48,299 bases of DNA from an uncultured Saprospiraceae bacterium (GCA_937944245.1 CALDYY010000025.1:1-48299), one strand, 5' to 3'. Numbered from the stretch's first letter, positions 24,824 through 34,627 are shown. Notes: generated from the letters alone by a model not told the origin. Numbers and translations are program-made.

Positions 24824-25969
24824 TTATACAATCAAGGCACTTTTACCGTATTCTGGCACAGTAGCATCTGGTTTGCTCAAATGGTGCAACATCCACATAT
24901 GTTTCTTCAAGGCTACCCAAAAGTTCGGATTTTCATGGTATTCGATACCAAATTCTTCTGCGGTTTCTTTTAAAATATCGGTCAATTTGTCGTAATGAAT
25001 ATGGCAAATTTTTGGAAAAATATGGTGAATGACATGGATATTAATACCTCCCATGAGCCAAGTTCCTAACTTATTTTTTCTTGAAAAATCTGCTGTGGTT
25101 TCCAAAACGTGTAAGGCATAGTTATTGTCAATATTGCCATCGTCATCTGGATGTGGAAAATGCGTTCCTTCATAAATGTGTGTCACTTGAAAAATCAAGG
25201 CAAATGTCAATCCTGGCAAGATGTGCATACTAATCCAAGCTATAAAAACTACCCAATTTGGAGCAGACAGAAAAATGAGTGGCAACACTAGGGTTAACCC
25301 ATAGTAAACTGTTTTTGAGATAAATAAGATAACATATTCACGAAAAGGATGTGCAATTGCTTTATTGTTTCCAATATTCGATTCTACGAAAAACCACTTA
25401 AAATCTTTTACTGTTACCCATTGCAACATCGCGAAGGAATACAAAATGGGCGTATAAATGTGTTGCCATTTATGATAGGGCAAATAAGGTTCATCAGGTG
25501 TAAAGCGGAATAAACCGTGCGTTTCCAACGTCACATCAATACCATGTATGTTCACATATCCATGGTGCGCACCGTGCATACGACGAAAGAGATACTGATT
25601 GCCACCAATGAAGTTCATGCTGTAACCTAACAAATCATTAATCCATTGCTTTTCAGAATAAGCATCATGCGTGGCATCGTGCATGATGTTGAAGGCAATA
25701 AAAATATTGACAAAGCCTAGCAGTGTAAAACCAAGCATTAGTGTCCAGATACTACCACTTAATACATCAGACATAATAAGAGAATAGACAGCTATCCAAG
25801 CGAAAATAGCAAAAAATGTTTTGAAAATCATTGCCCCATTGGCATAAGGACTAATGTTATTCTCCTGAAAATAGGCATCAATGCGTTGGCGAACTACTTT
25901 TATGAACTCACTTTTTTTAGGTGTACTCTTGAAGCGAACGCGCTTGTCAGATGTCATTTTATTCAACAT
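24824..25969 (-). CDS. Membrane fatty acid desaturase
   Basis: An integral-membrane di-iron desaturase of 381 residues (an alternative ATG at 25957 would give 377). The three histidine boxes are HDATHD, HGAHH and HVIHH, in the order expected for acyl-lipid/linoleoyl-CoA (delta-5/6-like) desaturases. Hydrophobic helices lie around residues 45-85 and 205-250. It introduces a double bond into membrane fatty acids, an expected homeoviscous role in a cold or variable habitat; regiospecificity cannot be called. A -7-like box on this strand lies at 26020-26027. Monocistronic. Confidence 0.9.
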   Translation of the reverse strand: MLNKMTSDKRVRFKSTPKKSEFIKVVRQRIDAYFQENNISPYANGAMIFKTFFAIFAWIAVYSLIMSDVLSGSIWTLMLGFTLLGFVNIFIAFNIMHDATHDAYSEKQWINDLLGYSMNFIGGNQYLFRRMHGAHHGYVNIHGIDVTLETHGLFRFTPDEPYLPYHKWQHIYTPILYSFAMLQWVTVKDFKWFFVESNIGNNKAIAHPFREYVILFISKTVYYGLTLVLPLIFLSAPNWVVFIAWISMHILPGLTFALIFQVTHIYEGTHFPHPDDDGNIDNNYALHVLETTADFSRKNKLGTWLMGGINIHVIHHIFPKICHIHYDKLTDILKETAEEFGIEYHENPNFWVALKKHMWMLHHLSKPDATVPEYGKSALIV

Positions 25970-26087
25970 AGAAGAGCAGTTTTGTTATGATTGTTTTAAT
26001 AAGCAATGTTTACAACATGCAAAAATAGCAAATTCAAGCTAAACTCTACGCCGATTGATAAAGATCAGTTAAGAGAATTGTCATTTT

Positions 26088-27323
26088 TCAGAAAGTTATT
26101 TTCTTTTTCAATTCACTTTTTCCGCGTTTGATAACTACCGTAGTCGTATCGCCTGCATTGAATTGGCTAAGTCCTTCCATGTAATCAAAAATATCTTTCA
26201 CTTTTTTGTCACCCATTTTTATCACAATATCCCCTTTTTGAATGTCTGCTGCATGGGCAGGGCGGTCATCTAAGACAGCATCTATCAACATTCCTTCGCC
26301 ACCATAGCTGTAATCAGGCAATATACCAAGTGTTACTCGGAAGCTAGCCGCTTGTCGTTGACTATCGTCTTTGGTTTTCGTGAAATCAATTTTTCCTTTC
26401 TTGTCCAGTTGCGCTATCAATGCCAACATAAAGTCAGCGATTTCGTGCATTCCTTCGTAGTTAATCAATTCACTGTCATCGGTTGGCTTATGGTAATCTT
26501 GGTGTGTACCTGTAAAAAAATGCAATACTGGAATATCTGCTAGGTAAAAAGAGGTATGGTCAGAAGGACCTGTTCCGCTATCGAAAGTTTCTATTTTAAT
26601 GGGTGTTCCTTTTATCTTAGGAAATGTTTCTTTCCAAACAGGAGAAGTACCAGCGCCATTGATAATCAGCGTTTTATCACTACGCAAACGCCCTACCATG
26701 TCCATATTGAGCATATAATTCACTTGATTTAAAGCAATAGTGGGTTGTTTCACAAAATGTTTAGAACCATAAAGCCCTAGTTCTTCGCCTGAAAAAGCGA
26801 TAAATAAATAGTTGTTGTTCTTTAAATTCGATTTTTTCAGTGCATCCGCTAAATAAAGCAGTACGCCTACCCCACTTGCATTGTCGTCTGCGCCATTATG
26901 CACCACTGGTCCATCTAAAAAGCGCGAGCCAAAAGCACCTCGACCAATATGGTCAAAATGAGCACCAATAATGACCGTAGTTGGCGCGCCATTATCGAGC
27001 AAACCAATAATATTCTTACCAATTCTAGCTTCACTATCCTTATTATGAGGATTGGTAGAAAAATTAAAAGCAAAAGGCTGAACATAGGTATTTCCTTCAC
27101 CTTTGGGCGTTAATCCAATTTGCTTAAATCGCTTGGTGATGTATCTAGCTGCCAATTCCTCTCCAATAGTACCTGTTTCCCGCCCCTGTAAGTGATCGGA
27201 TGCCAAATAAACTACGTCTATTTGCAAATCTTGCAGTATATCTTCTTGACTTTGAGCTGTTAATGAATAGTATAAAGAAAACAACAGTCCTAACAGCCAT
27301 ATTATTATTTTTGAGTATCGCAT
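26088..27323 (-). CDS. M28-family zinc peptidase with C-terminal PDZ domain
   Basis: A 411-residue exported metallopeptidase. A signal peptide (residues about 1-25, IIIWLLGLLFSLYYSLTAQS) is followed by the M28 catalytic domain. Expected zinc ligands and the catalytic acid are all visible: GAHFDHIG, GADDNASGVG, FSGEELGLYGS, NMDMVGRLR and GTHQDYHKPTDD. Residues about 330-411 form a PDZ domain (GMLIDAVLDDRPAHAADIQKGD). The pairing of M28 with PDZ is common in Bacteroidota aminopeptidases. A -7 box on this strand is at 27376-27383 (TACTTTTG read on the minus strand). It is divergent from the M14 gene. Confidence 0.92.
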   Translation of the reverse strand: MRYSKIIIWLLGLLFSLYYSLTAQSQEDILQDLQIDVVYLASDHLQGRETGTIGEELAARYITKRFKQIGLTPKGEGNTYVQPFAFNFSTNPHNKDSEARIGKNIIGLLDNGAPTTVIIGAHFDHIGRGAFGSRFLDGPVVHNGADDNASGVGVLLYLADALKKSNLKNNNYLFIAFSGEELGLYGSKHFVKQPTIALNQVNYMLNMDMVGRLRSDKTLIINGAGTSPVWKETFPKIKGTPIKIETFDSGTGPSDHTSFYLADIPVLHFFTGTHQDYHKPTDDSELINYEGMHEIADFMLALIAQLDKKGKIDFTKTKDDSQRQAASFRVTLGILPDYSYGGEGMLIDAVLDDRPAHAADIQKGDIVIKMGDKKVKDIFDYMEGLSQFNAGDTTTVVIKRGKSELKKKITF

Positions 27324-27530
27324 AGTATTTTTTTACAGGTTATGTACCTAAAATTAAAAATCTGCCTTTACTTTACAAAAGTAATCTATGTTATCCATTT
27401 CAGCTACTCAAATAGTAAGCGTTCCGTCAAAAATTAAGGTTCGTTAATCTTATTGTTGTATTATATCAAGATAAGACCAGTATTGAGAATACTAATTTTA
27501 TCCAATTTATAATTTAAAATATGTAGTATT

Positions 27531-30176
27531 ATGATAATGAAGCAATTAAGCTCACTGATGATTATGTTCTTTTTACTAAATCATCTTTTTGCACAAAACG
27601 TGCTTGTTCCTAGTCATCTCAACTTTGAACCTGAATTACCCTACGATGCCAATATTCCTTCACCTGATGCCTTTTTAGGCTATCAAGTGAGTGAGGATTT
27701 CGCATTTTATGCTCAAGTAGTAGATTATTTCAATCGCTTGGATGGACTTTCTAAAAAGATTGTAGTAAAAAGCTACGGTAAAACGCACGAAAATCGCCCT
27801 TTGATTTATGCTGTTATTACTTCAGAAGCCAATCATCAGCGATTAGAAGAAATTCGACTAAACAATTTAAAACTCACTGACCCTGTGAATACTGGATTGG
27901 TGGAAGCGCAGGCGCTAATGAAAACACAGCCAATCATCATTTCCATGAGTTATAACATTCACGGCAATGAACCTTCCGCTACTGAATCCGCCATACAAGT
28001 AGCTTACCGATTGATAGCTGCAAAAGACCAAGCTACACAACAGTTATTGGAAAATATGGTCTTTGTGATGTACCCTTGCCTTAATCCTGATGGGCGCGAC
28101 CGCTATACCTATTGGTACAAATCAGTGCGACGCAATATTCCTGCACATGAACCTAACGACCTCGACCACCAAGAGCCTTGGCCTCAAGGTCGAACCAACC
28201 ACTATTGGTTTGATTTAAACCGCGACTGGGTATGGGGGGTGCATCCAGAATCGAGAGGACACGTCGCAACTTATCAACAATGGATGCCTCAACTACATAC
28301 CGATGTACACGAAATGGGCTACAACAACAACTATTTCACCGCACCTGGCACTACGCCACGCAATTTACTGTTACCAGATACTTATGAGCCACTTTCTGAT
28401 ACGATTGGTAGGGCAAATATTGCTGCTTTCAATAAGTATAAAATTGACTACTACACCCGTGAATCGTTTGACTTTTTCTATCCAAGCTACGGCTCAAGCT
28501 ACCCTAGTGTGCTAGGCGCAATCGGAATGTTAGTGGAACAAGGAGGTATTGGCGGTGGTCGAGTGATTCAAACCGACGATGGTACGTTATTGACTTTCCG
28601 ACAAAGGGTATTTGACCAGTATTTAACTTGCATAGCAACTATCCAAAAAGGCGTACAACAAAAAGCATTATTTATGCAATATAGCTACGATGCGTTGAAT
28701 CCTAAAAATAGCAAGTCGAAAACAAAAGCCTATTTCTTGCCCGACGATGGCAGTGGCTATTTATACGATATGTTGAATGTACTAAATCGTCAAGGGGTAA
28801 AGATTGAACGCACTAAAGCCGCTTTAAATGCTGCTAACATTGTCAGTTACAAATCAGGAAAAGCAGAAACCAAACAACTTCCTGCTGGAACATTCGTGGT
28901 TTCCACCAACCAGAATCGTCATTTACTTATCAACAGCATTATGTCTAGAACTTTAGCCATTGAAGATTCTGTGATGTACGATATGTCCACTTGGTCAGCA
29001 CCATTGGCTTACAACTTGGAGGCGTACTACACCGAACAAAGTTTGGCACTGAACACGGAAGTGGTTAACAAAATACCCGAAGTGCCTTATGGTGTAGAAA
29101 ATCCCGATGCGCAGTATGCCTTCATCATTAACTGGGCGCAGCGCAACGCACCTAAAGCCTTAGCCATGCTTTGGGAAAAGGGTTATCGGGTGCGAGCAGC
29201 ACAAGAGCCTTTCACAATGGATAAACAAACATTTGGCGAAGGCTCGCTCACTATTTTGTTGGGTAGAAATAGAGAAAAAGAAGCTACCATTAAAGCAGAT
29301 ATGCAAGCCATTGCGAATACTGCCAAAGTTAGTATTACAGGCGTAAATACAGGACGAGTAAGCGACGGCATTGATGCAGGTTCAAGGAATAACATCCCTT
29401 TAACTCCGCCGAAAGTGGCACTGATGGTAGAACCTCCTTTTGATTTATTAGCTTCTGGGCAAATTTACTACTTATTCGACCAAGAAACGAGGTTGCCGAT
29501 TGAGCGCATTAAAACTTCTGTATTAATGCAAACCGCTATTCCAAAGTTCGGCAGTCGTTATGGATTTGCAGATTTGAATGATTACGATGTGCTCATTTTG
29601 CCTGGTGGTGGAGGAGCTTTAGCGCAAGTTTTTGCTAAAGACCAACTAGAGCAACTCAAAGCATGGGTTAGTGCTGGTGGCACATTAATCGCTTCAGAAA
29701 GTGCCGTGAACTTCTTTACAGACAAGGGTTCAAAGATGACCGATGTCAAGCTATCGGAAATGAAAAGGGATTCTTCTGATGCTGCTAAATACTTGGCTTA
29801 CAATGACAGAACTGACTTTTATGGTAAAAAACGCATACCCGGTTCAGCCCTTAATGCAATGATTGATGTTACCCATCCATTGGCATTTGGTATGAAACCT
29901 TCACTATATACCTTAACTTTTAGCAATAGTGCTTTAATGCCTAACTCAAATTTGCAAACCGTAGGTTACTATGTGAAAGATAAAGCGAACCTGTTGGCTT
30001 CGGGGTATGCCTCCGCAGAAAACCTAGACCATTTGGCAGGAAAAACTTTTGCAGCTGTGCAACCTATGGGACAAGGGAAAATCGTCTTTTTGATGAATAA
30101 TACTCAATTCCGAATGTTTTGGATTGGCGGAATGCGCATGATGCAAAATGCAGTGATGTTGATGCCTAGTTTTTAA
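27531..30176 (+). CDS. M14-family zinc carboxypeptidase, secreted, long form
   Basis: An 881-residue exported peptidase (ATG 27537 is an equally good start). After the signal peptide (MKQLSSLMIMFFLLNHLFAQ) the M14 domain spans about 55-390. It includes the HxxE zinc motif in NIHGNEPSATES, NPDGRDRYTYW, FDLNRDW, HTDVHEMGYNNNYF (third zinc ligand) and GMLVEQGG (catalytic Glu region). The C-terminal half has a class-I amidotransferase-like segment, DYDVLILPGGGGAL near residue 685, which is typical of this long Bacteroidota M14 type. It probably digests extracellular peptides; the preferred residue is unknown. It ends in a terminator shared with the convergent susD remnant. Confidence 0.9.
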   Translation: MIMKQLSSLMIMFFLLNHLFAQNVLVPSHLNFEPELPYDANIPSPDAFLGYQVSEDFAFYAQVVDYFNRLDGLSKKIVVKSYGKTHENRPLIYAVITSEANHQRLEEIRLNNLKLTDPVNTGLVEAQALMKTQPIIISMSYNIHGNEPSATESAIQVAYRLIAAKDQATQQLLENMVFVMYPCLNPDGRDRYTYWYKSVRRNIPAHEPNDLDHQEPWPQGRTNHYWFDLNRDWVWGVHPESRGHVATYQQWMPQLHTDVHEMGYNNNYFTAPGTTPRNLLLPDTYEPLSDTIGRANIAAFNKYKIDYYTRESFDFFYPSYGSSYPSVLGAIGMLVEQGGIGGGRVIQTDDGTLLTFRQRVFDQYLTCIATIQKGVQQKALFMQYSYDALNPKNSKSKTKAYFLPDDGSGYLYDMLNVLNRQGVKIERTKAALNAANIVSYKSGKAETKQLPAGTFVVSTNQNRHLLINSIMSRTLAIEDSVMYDMSTWSAPLAYNLEAYYTEQSLALNTEVVNKIPEVPYGVENPDAQYAFIINWAQRNAPKALAMLWEKGYRVRAAQEPFTMDKQTFGEGSLTILLGRNREKEATIKADMQAIANTAKVSITGVNTGRVSDGIDAGSRNNIPLTPPKVALMVEPPFDLLASGQIYYLFDQETRLPIERIKTSVLMQTAIPKFGSRYGFADLNDYDVLILPGGGGALAQVFAKDQLEQLKAWVSAGGTLIASESAVNFFTDKGSKMTDVKLSEMKRDSSDAAKYLAYNDRTDFYGKKRIPGSALNAMIDVTHPLAFGMKPSLYTLTFSNSALMPNSNLQTVGYYVKDKANLLASGYASAENLDHLAGKTFAAVQPMGQGKIVFLMNNTQFRMFWIGGMRMMQNAVMLMPSF

Positions 30177-30182
30177 GGAGAG

Positions 30183-30219
30183 AAAAAAGTTGGATGCCAA
30201 AACAGCATCCAACTTTTTT
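30183..30219. terminator. Strong bidirectional terminator
   Basis: AAAAAAGTTGGATGC (30183-30197) and GCATCCAACTTTTTT (30205-30219) pair perfectly over 15 bp with a 7-base loop and give a T-run on both strands. Confidence 0.9.
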
Positions 30220-30222
30220 TCA

Positions 30223-31293
30223 CTAATATCCTGCGTTCTGAACAATTATTCCTTTGGAAGTATCTACCTCACGTTCAGGAATAGGCAACAAAGCTCTAAA
30301 CTCTTGTGTAATACCCACACTAGAAAAATCGCCTGTGCGGCGTATATCTAACCATCTTAGACCTTCGTGAGCAAATTCAATAGTGCGTTCTTTTAATATG
30401 GCAGCAACAATATCTTTAGTATCTGTTGATGTGAAAGGAGCTAAACCTGCTCTTGTTCTAATGATATTCAAATCAGCTAACGCTTCATCAACTTTATTTT
30501 GTTGTGCTGCTGCTTCTGCACGAGTTAAATACATTTCTGCAAGACGAATAATTTGAACATTATCCTCGCCTGCTACTCTAGTGTATTTCAATGTTTTATT
30601 TAAAGGTACACTAGTAGTAACGTTGATAGGTAGTCTTAAATCACCTGCCTCATGTAAATCCCTCAATGCTGCGGAGGCAGTAATTTCATTACGCCCTCCA
30701 TTAGCTGGCGGATAGTAGAAAAATGCAATAGAGTTAGTTGTGTTTACATCAAATTGCAACTCCCATATAGTTTCTGAGCTATTTTTATTGAGGAAAATAT
30801 TTCTGTAATTGGCACCAGTTAACAAGGTGTATCGGTTAGTTGCAATTACTTCCGTAGCTAGAGCCTCTGCTTGTGCATACTCTCGACGCACCAAGTGCAT
30901 TCTAGCTTTTAAAGCTCTTGCTACATTTTTATTAGCCCTACCAACACCATTGTTCTCATTAAGATTAGCAATAGCAAAATCTATATCTGACAAAATCAAT
31001 GCCCATACTTCTGATTCGCTGCTACGTGGCTTAGCTTCTGCATCCGCTGATGATAATGTCGGACTATCAAATAAAGGTATTCCAACACCATTTTGATTGA
31101 ACCCTGTTGGCGTACCACCAAACAAAGAAAGTAAGTTAAAATAGTGAAACCCTCTCAAAAGACGCGCCTCTCCAATAGCATTATTGACATTGAAGCTAGG
31201 GTCATCTACTCCTGAAGCAGAGGCAATTACATTATTAGCTCTATTTATTCCAGTGTAGCATTCTAAAACTCCCTTCAAAAACTTTGCAGTCAT
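30223..31293 (-). pseudogene. 5'-truncated RagB/SusD-family gene
   Basis: The encoded 356 residues are clearly the C-terminal three quarters of a SusD-like glycan-binding lipoprotein: CYTGINRANNVI, EARLLRGFHYFNLLSLFGGTP, tetratricopeptide-like AKNVARALKARMHLVRREY, IIRLAEMYLTRAEAAAQ, LNIIRTRAGL, KERTIEFAHEGLRWLDIRRTG and the family ending LPIPEREVDTSKGIIVQNAGY. Intact members are 450-550 residues and start with a lipoprotein signal, which is missing here along with about the first 100 residues. An in-frame TAG stands at 31297-31299, two codons before the first Met. No susC/TonB-receptor partner is adjacent. It is most likely a remnant of a polysaccharide-utilisation locus. Confidence 0.82.
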
Positions 31294-31336
31294 CTCCTAT
31301 GTTTTCATAATTAAATTGACATTTAGCATTAAATTC

Positions 31337-31368
31337 TTGGTAATTAGCGATACTTTTTTGAAACTTTG
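31337..31368 (+). promoter_or_regulatory. Candidate promoter of the sulfotransferase gene
   Basis: TTG (31337-31339), a 21-base spacer, AAACTTTG (31361-31368), one mismatch from TAnnTTTG. It lies immediately right of the susD breakpoint. Confidence 0.4.
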
Positions 31369-31412
31369 TGTTAATATATGAGTAATCGTAATGTGTACTG
31401 TGTGCAACAAAA

Positions 31413-32273
31413 ATGATGATAGATAAACTAACAGAAGAAGCGAGAAGGTTTAAGCGAAATTACCGGAAAGGAACGCTTCGATACAATATCATGGCTTATT
31501 ATGCGGGGTATCCTATTGAGCTGTGGAATAGATGGTTCAAAGCGGCTAAGGTCAAAAATGAACCACAACTAAAATTTATCATCTTCACTTCGGGTCGCTC
31601 TGGTAGTACACTTCTGGTAGATTTGCTCAATTCTAATCCCAACGTTCAGTGCGATTCAGAGATACTTAAACGTCGAGTAGCTTTTCCAAATGCACTAGTT
31701 CGCCATTTTGAGCAAAAATCAAAAAAATCCATCTACGGTTGGAAGCTTCTTTCTTATCAGTTGCTCAATGTACAAACAGGAATAAAAGACAAAAGTGCTT
31801 TTATCTATCAACTGGTGAAAGAAGAAAACTATAAAATCCTCTATCTCAAGCGCAATGACAAAGTGAAGCAAGCACTTTCTATTATTTATGCTTTTTACAG
31901 AGGAACATGGCACAGCGACGAAAGTGGTCATCAGAATGCTGTACAACCATTTGCCTTAGACCCTAAGGTCTTTTATCACTTTTTGAAAGAAGTGGATATT
32001 CTGGATAAATTTGAGGAGGAACTTATGGCAACTGTTCCCCATCTGTTCATTTCTTATGAAGAGGATTTAAGCGACCCCGCTTTTTATGGACCTACGATTA
32101 AGTGCATTTCCGACTTTTTAGGCATTGATATTCCTGCAAAACCACCTAGTACAGATTTAAAGAAAGTAACGCCTACCAAGTTGACTTCTATGATTACTAA
32201 TAAGCAACAAGTCATTGATTATCTTGCAGGTACTCCTTACGAAGATTATATGCCTGTATTAGAAAAAATGTAA
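31413..32273 (+). CDS. Sulfotransferase-family protein
   Basis: A 286-residue PAPS-dependent sulfotransferase-like protein. The 5'-phosphosulfate-binding loop is FIIFTSGRSGSTLLVDLL (residues 55-72), and the 3'-phosphate-binding segment is ILYLKRNDKVKQALS (about 146-160). VPHLFISYEEDLSDP is another family block. The N-terminal 45 residues are basic, with no clear membrane helix. The family transfers sulfate to carbohydrates or other acceptors; the acceptor is unknown. Its stop codon is separated by one base from the stop of the convergent helicase gene. The upstream neighbour is the truncated susD, so this may be a boundary of a replaced glycan locus. Confidence 0.83.
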   Translation: MMIDKLTEEARRFKRNYRKGTLRYNIMAYYAGYPIELWNRWFKAAKVKNEPQLKFIIFTSGRSGSTLLVDLLNSNPNVQCDSEILKRRVAFPNALVRHFEQKSKKSIYGWKLLSYQLLNVQTGIKDKSAFIYQLVKEENYKILYLKRNDKVKQALSIIYAFYRGTWHSDESGHQNAVQPFALDPKVFYHFLKEVDILDKFEEELMATVPHLFISYEEDLSDPAFYGPTIKCISDFLGIDIPAKPPSTDLKKVTPTKLTSMITNKQQVIDYLAGTPYEDYMPVLEKM

Positions 32274-32274
32274 T

Positions 32275-34572
32275 TTACCCTTCTAATATTTGCAACTTCG
32301 CAAATTTTAACATGATTCGCTTTTCTGGCTCATCCAAATGCGGGAACACAATAGTAGCCACTCGTTTTTCATTTGTCCCATCAATATTTTTGACATTGCC
32401 TTCCCCAAATTTTAGGTGGAGAATGCGCTGCCCTACTGCAATTTGTTCCGAAGGGCTAGGTCTAAAGGTAGCAGGGTCAACAATGGGTAAATCATTTTTT
32501 CTGATTTGAGTAAAGTTACCACGCACGGTTGCTCGATTGGACGCTTCTGAAGGTGCAGAAGTCGTATCTGTTTTTCTTTGATGAAGTGGTACATCTGCAT
32601 CCAAATGTTGCCAGTCAATTTCTTCAATAAATCGGCTAGGTTCGTTGTAGCGCATTTTGCCATAGCTGTATCGGCTAGCGGCATAAGTTAATGTTAAATA
32701 GGCTTCCGCTCTTGTGATAGCCACATAAAACAAGCGGCGTTCTTCATCTATACCTTCCATTGTATCCGAACTCATGAAAGAAGGAAACAAATTTTCTTCT
32801 AAACCTACGACAAAAACCGAAGAAAATTCTAAACCCTTTGCAGCGTGTACAGACATTAGTGTTACGCGGTCATTATCGTCTTTATCTTGGTCTTGGTCAG
32901 TTACTAAGGCAATATTTTGCAAGTAACTTGCCAAACTTTTGTCCGCTACATCAGCATCTTCTTCTAAATCTGTTTCTACAAATTCTTTGATACCATCCAA
33001 AAGTTGAATGATGTTCTCCGTTCTATCTTTGCTTTCTTGAGGCGCATCGTTTTTAACTGCCTCCAACACCCCAGATTGTTGAGTGATAAAGTTAGCAGCT
33101 TCATAAGCATCCACTGCTTTTACCTTTTCTTGGAAACTTTCCATCAAATGCACAAAACCCGCTAATGATTTATTAGCTTTTGCGCCCAAAGTAGGAGAAA
33201 TTAAAGGCAACACTTTCCACATGGATTGTTTGGATTGGCTCGCCAATTCGCTAATTTTATCTACGGTGCTATCGCCAATACCTCGCTTGGGATAGTTAAT
33301 AACGCGCTTCAATGCCTCATCGTCATTGGGATTAACTGCCAATCGCATGTAAGCTAGCAAATCCTTTACCTCTTTTCGCTGATAAAAAGAAAGTCCTCCT
33401 ACAATACGGTACAAAATATTATATCGTCGCAGATATTCCTCAAATACTCTTGATTGAGCATTGGTGCGGTATAAAATAGCTATATCTTTGTTGCTGAGGT
33501 GTTCCCGATTTTTTTGCTCCGTAATCATATCCACTACGCGCTTGCCTTCTTCTGTATCCGTAAGTGCTTTGAAGAGCTTAATTCGGTTACCTGCTCCTTT
33601 TTCAGAACGAATCGTTTTCTGAATTTGATTTTTATTGTATTGAATCAACTCATTGGCAGCCTGCACAATATGCTCGGTGGAGCGATAATTTTGTTCTAGC
33701 TTAAAAATCTTGATGCCGTGCGCTTTGTAGTCATTTTCAAAATCCAAGATGTTTTGAATGGTAGCCCCTCGAAAGGAGTAGATACTCTGTGCATCATCGC
33801 CAACTACACAGATATTTCTTGGACTATTAGGATAATCCACCAACTTTTTCACAATTCGATATTGTAAAAAATTGGTATCCTGAAACTCATCCACCAAAAC
33901 ATATTTAAACCGCTCTTGATATTTTTGTGTAACATTATCAGGGTTGCTTTGCAATAGTTCAAACATTCGATAGAGCAAGTCGTCAAAATCCATTGCGCCC
34001 GAGCGTTTGCAGCGCGCTGTGTATCGCTCGTAAATTTCATAGACATAAGGTCGCTTTCCCGCACGGTCTTGCTGAATTAATTCCTCGTTTTGAGCATATA
34101 ATTTAGGCGTAATCAATTTACTTTTTGCGGAAGAAATTCTCGATAGCATCGCTCCGGGATTATACAACTGCTTATCGAGGTTCATTTCTTTGATTATCGC
34201 ACTAATTACACTTTTACTGTCTTCCGTATCGTATATAGTAAAATTGCTAGGATAACCAATTTTCTCTGCCTCTACCCTTAGAATTTTAGCAAAAATAGAG
34301 TGGAAAGTACCTGCCCATACTTTTTTTGCCGAGCCTCCAACCACTTTTTCAATGCGGTTTTTCATTTCCTTAGCCGCTTTATTGGTAAATGTCAACGTCA
34401 GTATTTCCCAAGGCTGGGCTTTCGTTTCAATGAGATGTGCAATGCGATAAGTCAATACACGCGTTTTGCCCGAACCTGGACCCGCCACTACAAGCACAGG
34501 CCCGTCTGTTACGGTAACCGCTTGGCGTTGCACCTCATTTAATTCCTGCAAATAATTTTTTTGACTAGACAT
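32275..34572 (-). CDS. UvrD/PcrA-type superfamily 1 DNA helicase
   Basis: A 765-residue ATP-dependent 3'-5' DNA helicase for repair and replication restart. It starts MSSQKNYLQELNEVQRQAV (Q motif). Walker A is AGPGSGKT (30-37), then LTFTNKAAKEM (Ia), VLVDEFQDTN (Walker B), GDDAQSIYSFRGA (III), FKLEQNYRS (IV), VTLMSVHAAKGLEFSSVFV (V) and ERRLFYVAITRAE (VI). The C-terminal tail (GQRILHLKFGEGNVKNIDG) is the Tudor-like region of PcrA/UvrD. Length and motifs are normal. The promoter lies inside the end of the DUF1015 gene. Confidence 0.94.
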   Translation of the reverse strand: MSSQKNYLQELNEVQRQAVTVTDGPVLVVAGPGSGKTRVLTYRIAHLIETKAQPWEILTLTFTNKAAKEMKNRIEKVVGGSAKKVWAGTFHSIFAKILRVEAEKIGYPSNFTIYDTEDSKSVISAIIKEMNLDKQLYNPGAMLSRISSAKSKLITPKLYAQNEELIQQDRAGKRPYVYEIYERYTARCKRSGAMDFDDLLYRMFELLQSNPDNVTQKYQERFKYVLVDEFQDTNFLQYRIVKKLVDYPNSPRNICVVGDDAQSIYSFRGATIQNILDFENDYKAHGIKIFKLEQNYRSTEHIVQAANELIQYNKNQIQKTIRSEKGAGNRIKLFKALTDTEEGKRVVDMITEQKNREHLSNKDIAILYRTNAQSRVFEEYLRRYNILYRIVGGLSFYQRKEVKDLLAYMRLAVNPNDDEALKRVINYPKRGIGDSTVDKISELASQSKQSMWKVLPLISPTLGAKANKSLAGFVHLMESFQEKVKAVDAYEAANFITQQSGVLEAVKNDAPQESKDRTENIIQLLDGIKEFVETDLEEDADVADKSLASYLQNIALVTDQDQDKDDNDRVTLMSVHAAKGLEFSSVFVVGLEENLFPSFMSSDTMEGIDEERRLFYVAITRAEAYLTLTYAASRYSYGKMRYNEPSRFIEEIDWQHLDADVPLHQRKTDTTSAPSEASNRATVRGNFTQIRKNDLPIVDPATFRPSPSEQIAVGQRILHLKFGEGNVKNIDGTNEKRVATIVFPHLDEPEKRIMLKFAKLQILEG

Positions 34573-34596
34573 TTAATGCGAAGATTGATAAAACAA

Positions 34597-34627
34597 CAAA
34601 GTTAACACTCTTTACCTAAACCTCCAA
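34597..34627 (-). promoter_or_regulatory. Promoter of the helicase gene
   Basis: On the minus strand, TTG (34627-34625), a 20-base spacer, TAACTTTG (34604-34597), an exact TAnnTTTG. The -33 element overlaps the last codons of the DUF1015 gene, which ends at 34616. The start codon is 25 bases downstream. Confidence 0.65.

Noticed and set aside
30223-31293. Intact cytoplasmic SusD variant
   Set aside because: SusD proteins act as outer-membrane lipoproteins. The absence of a signal, of about 100 residues and of a susC partner points to truncation.
31246-31441. Open minus-strand frame running from the sulfotransferase start into the susD remnant
   Set aside because: About 65 codons are open in a different frame from susD, but there is no start codon, no SusD-like or other recognisable motif, and most of it is antisense to a clear sulfotransferase gene. 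AT-rich chance opening is the simpler reading.
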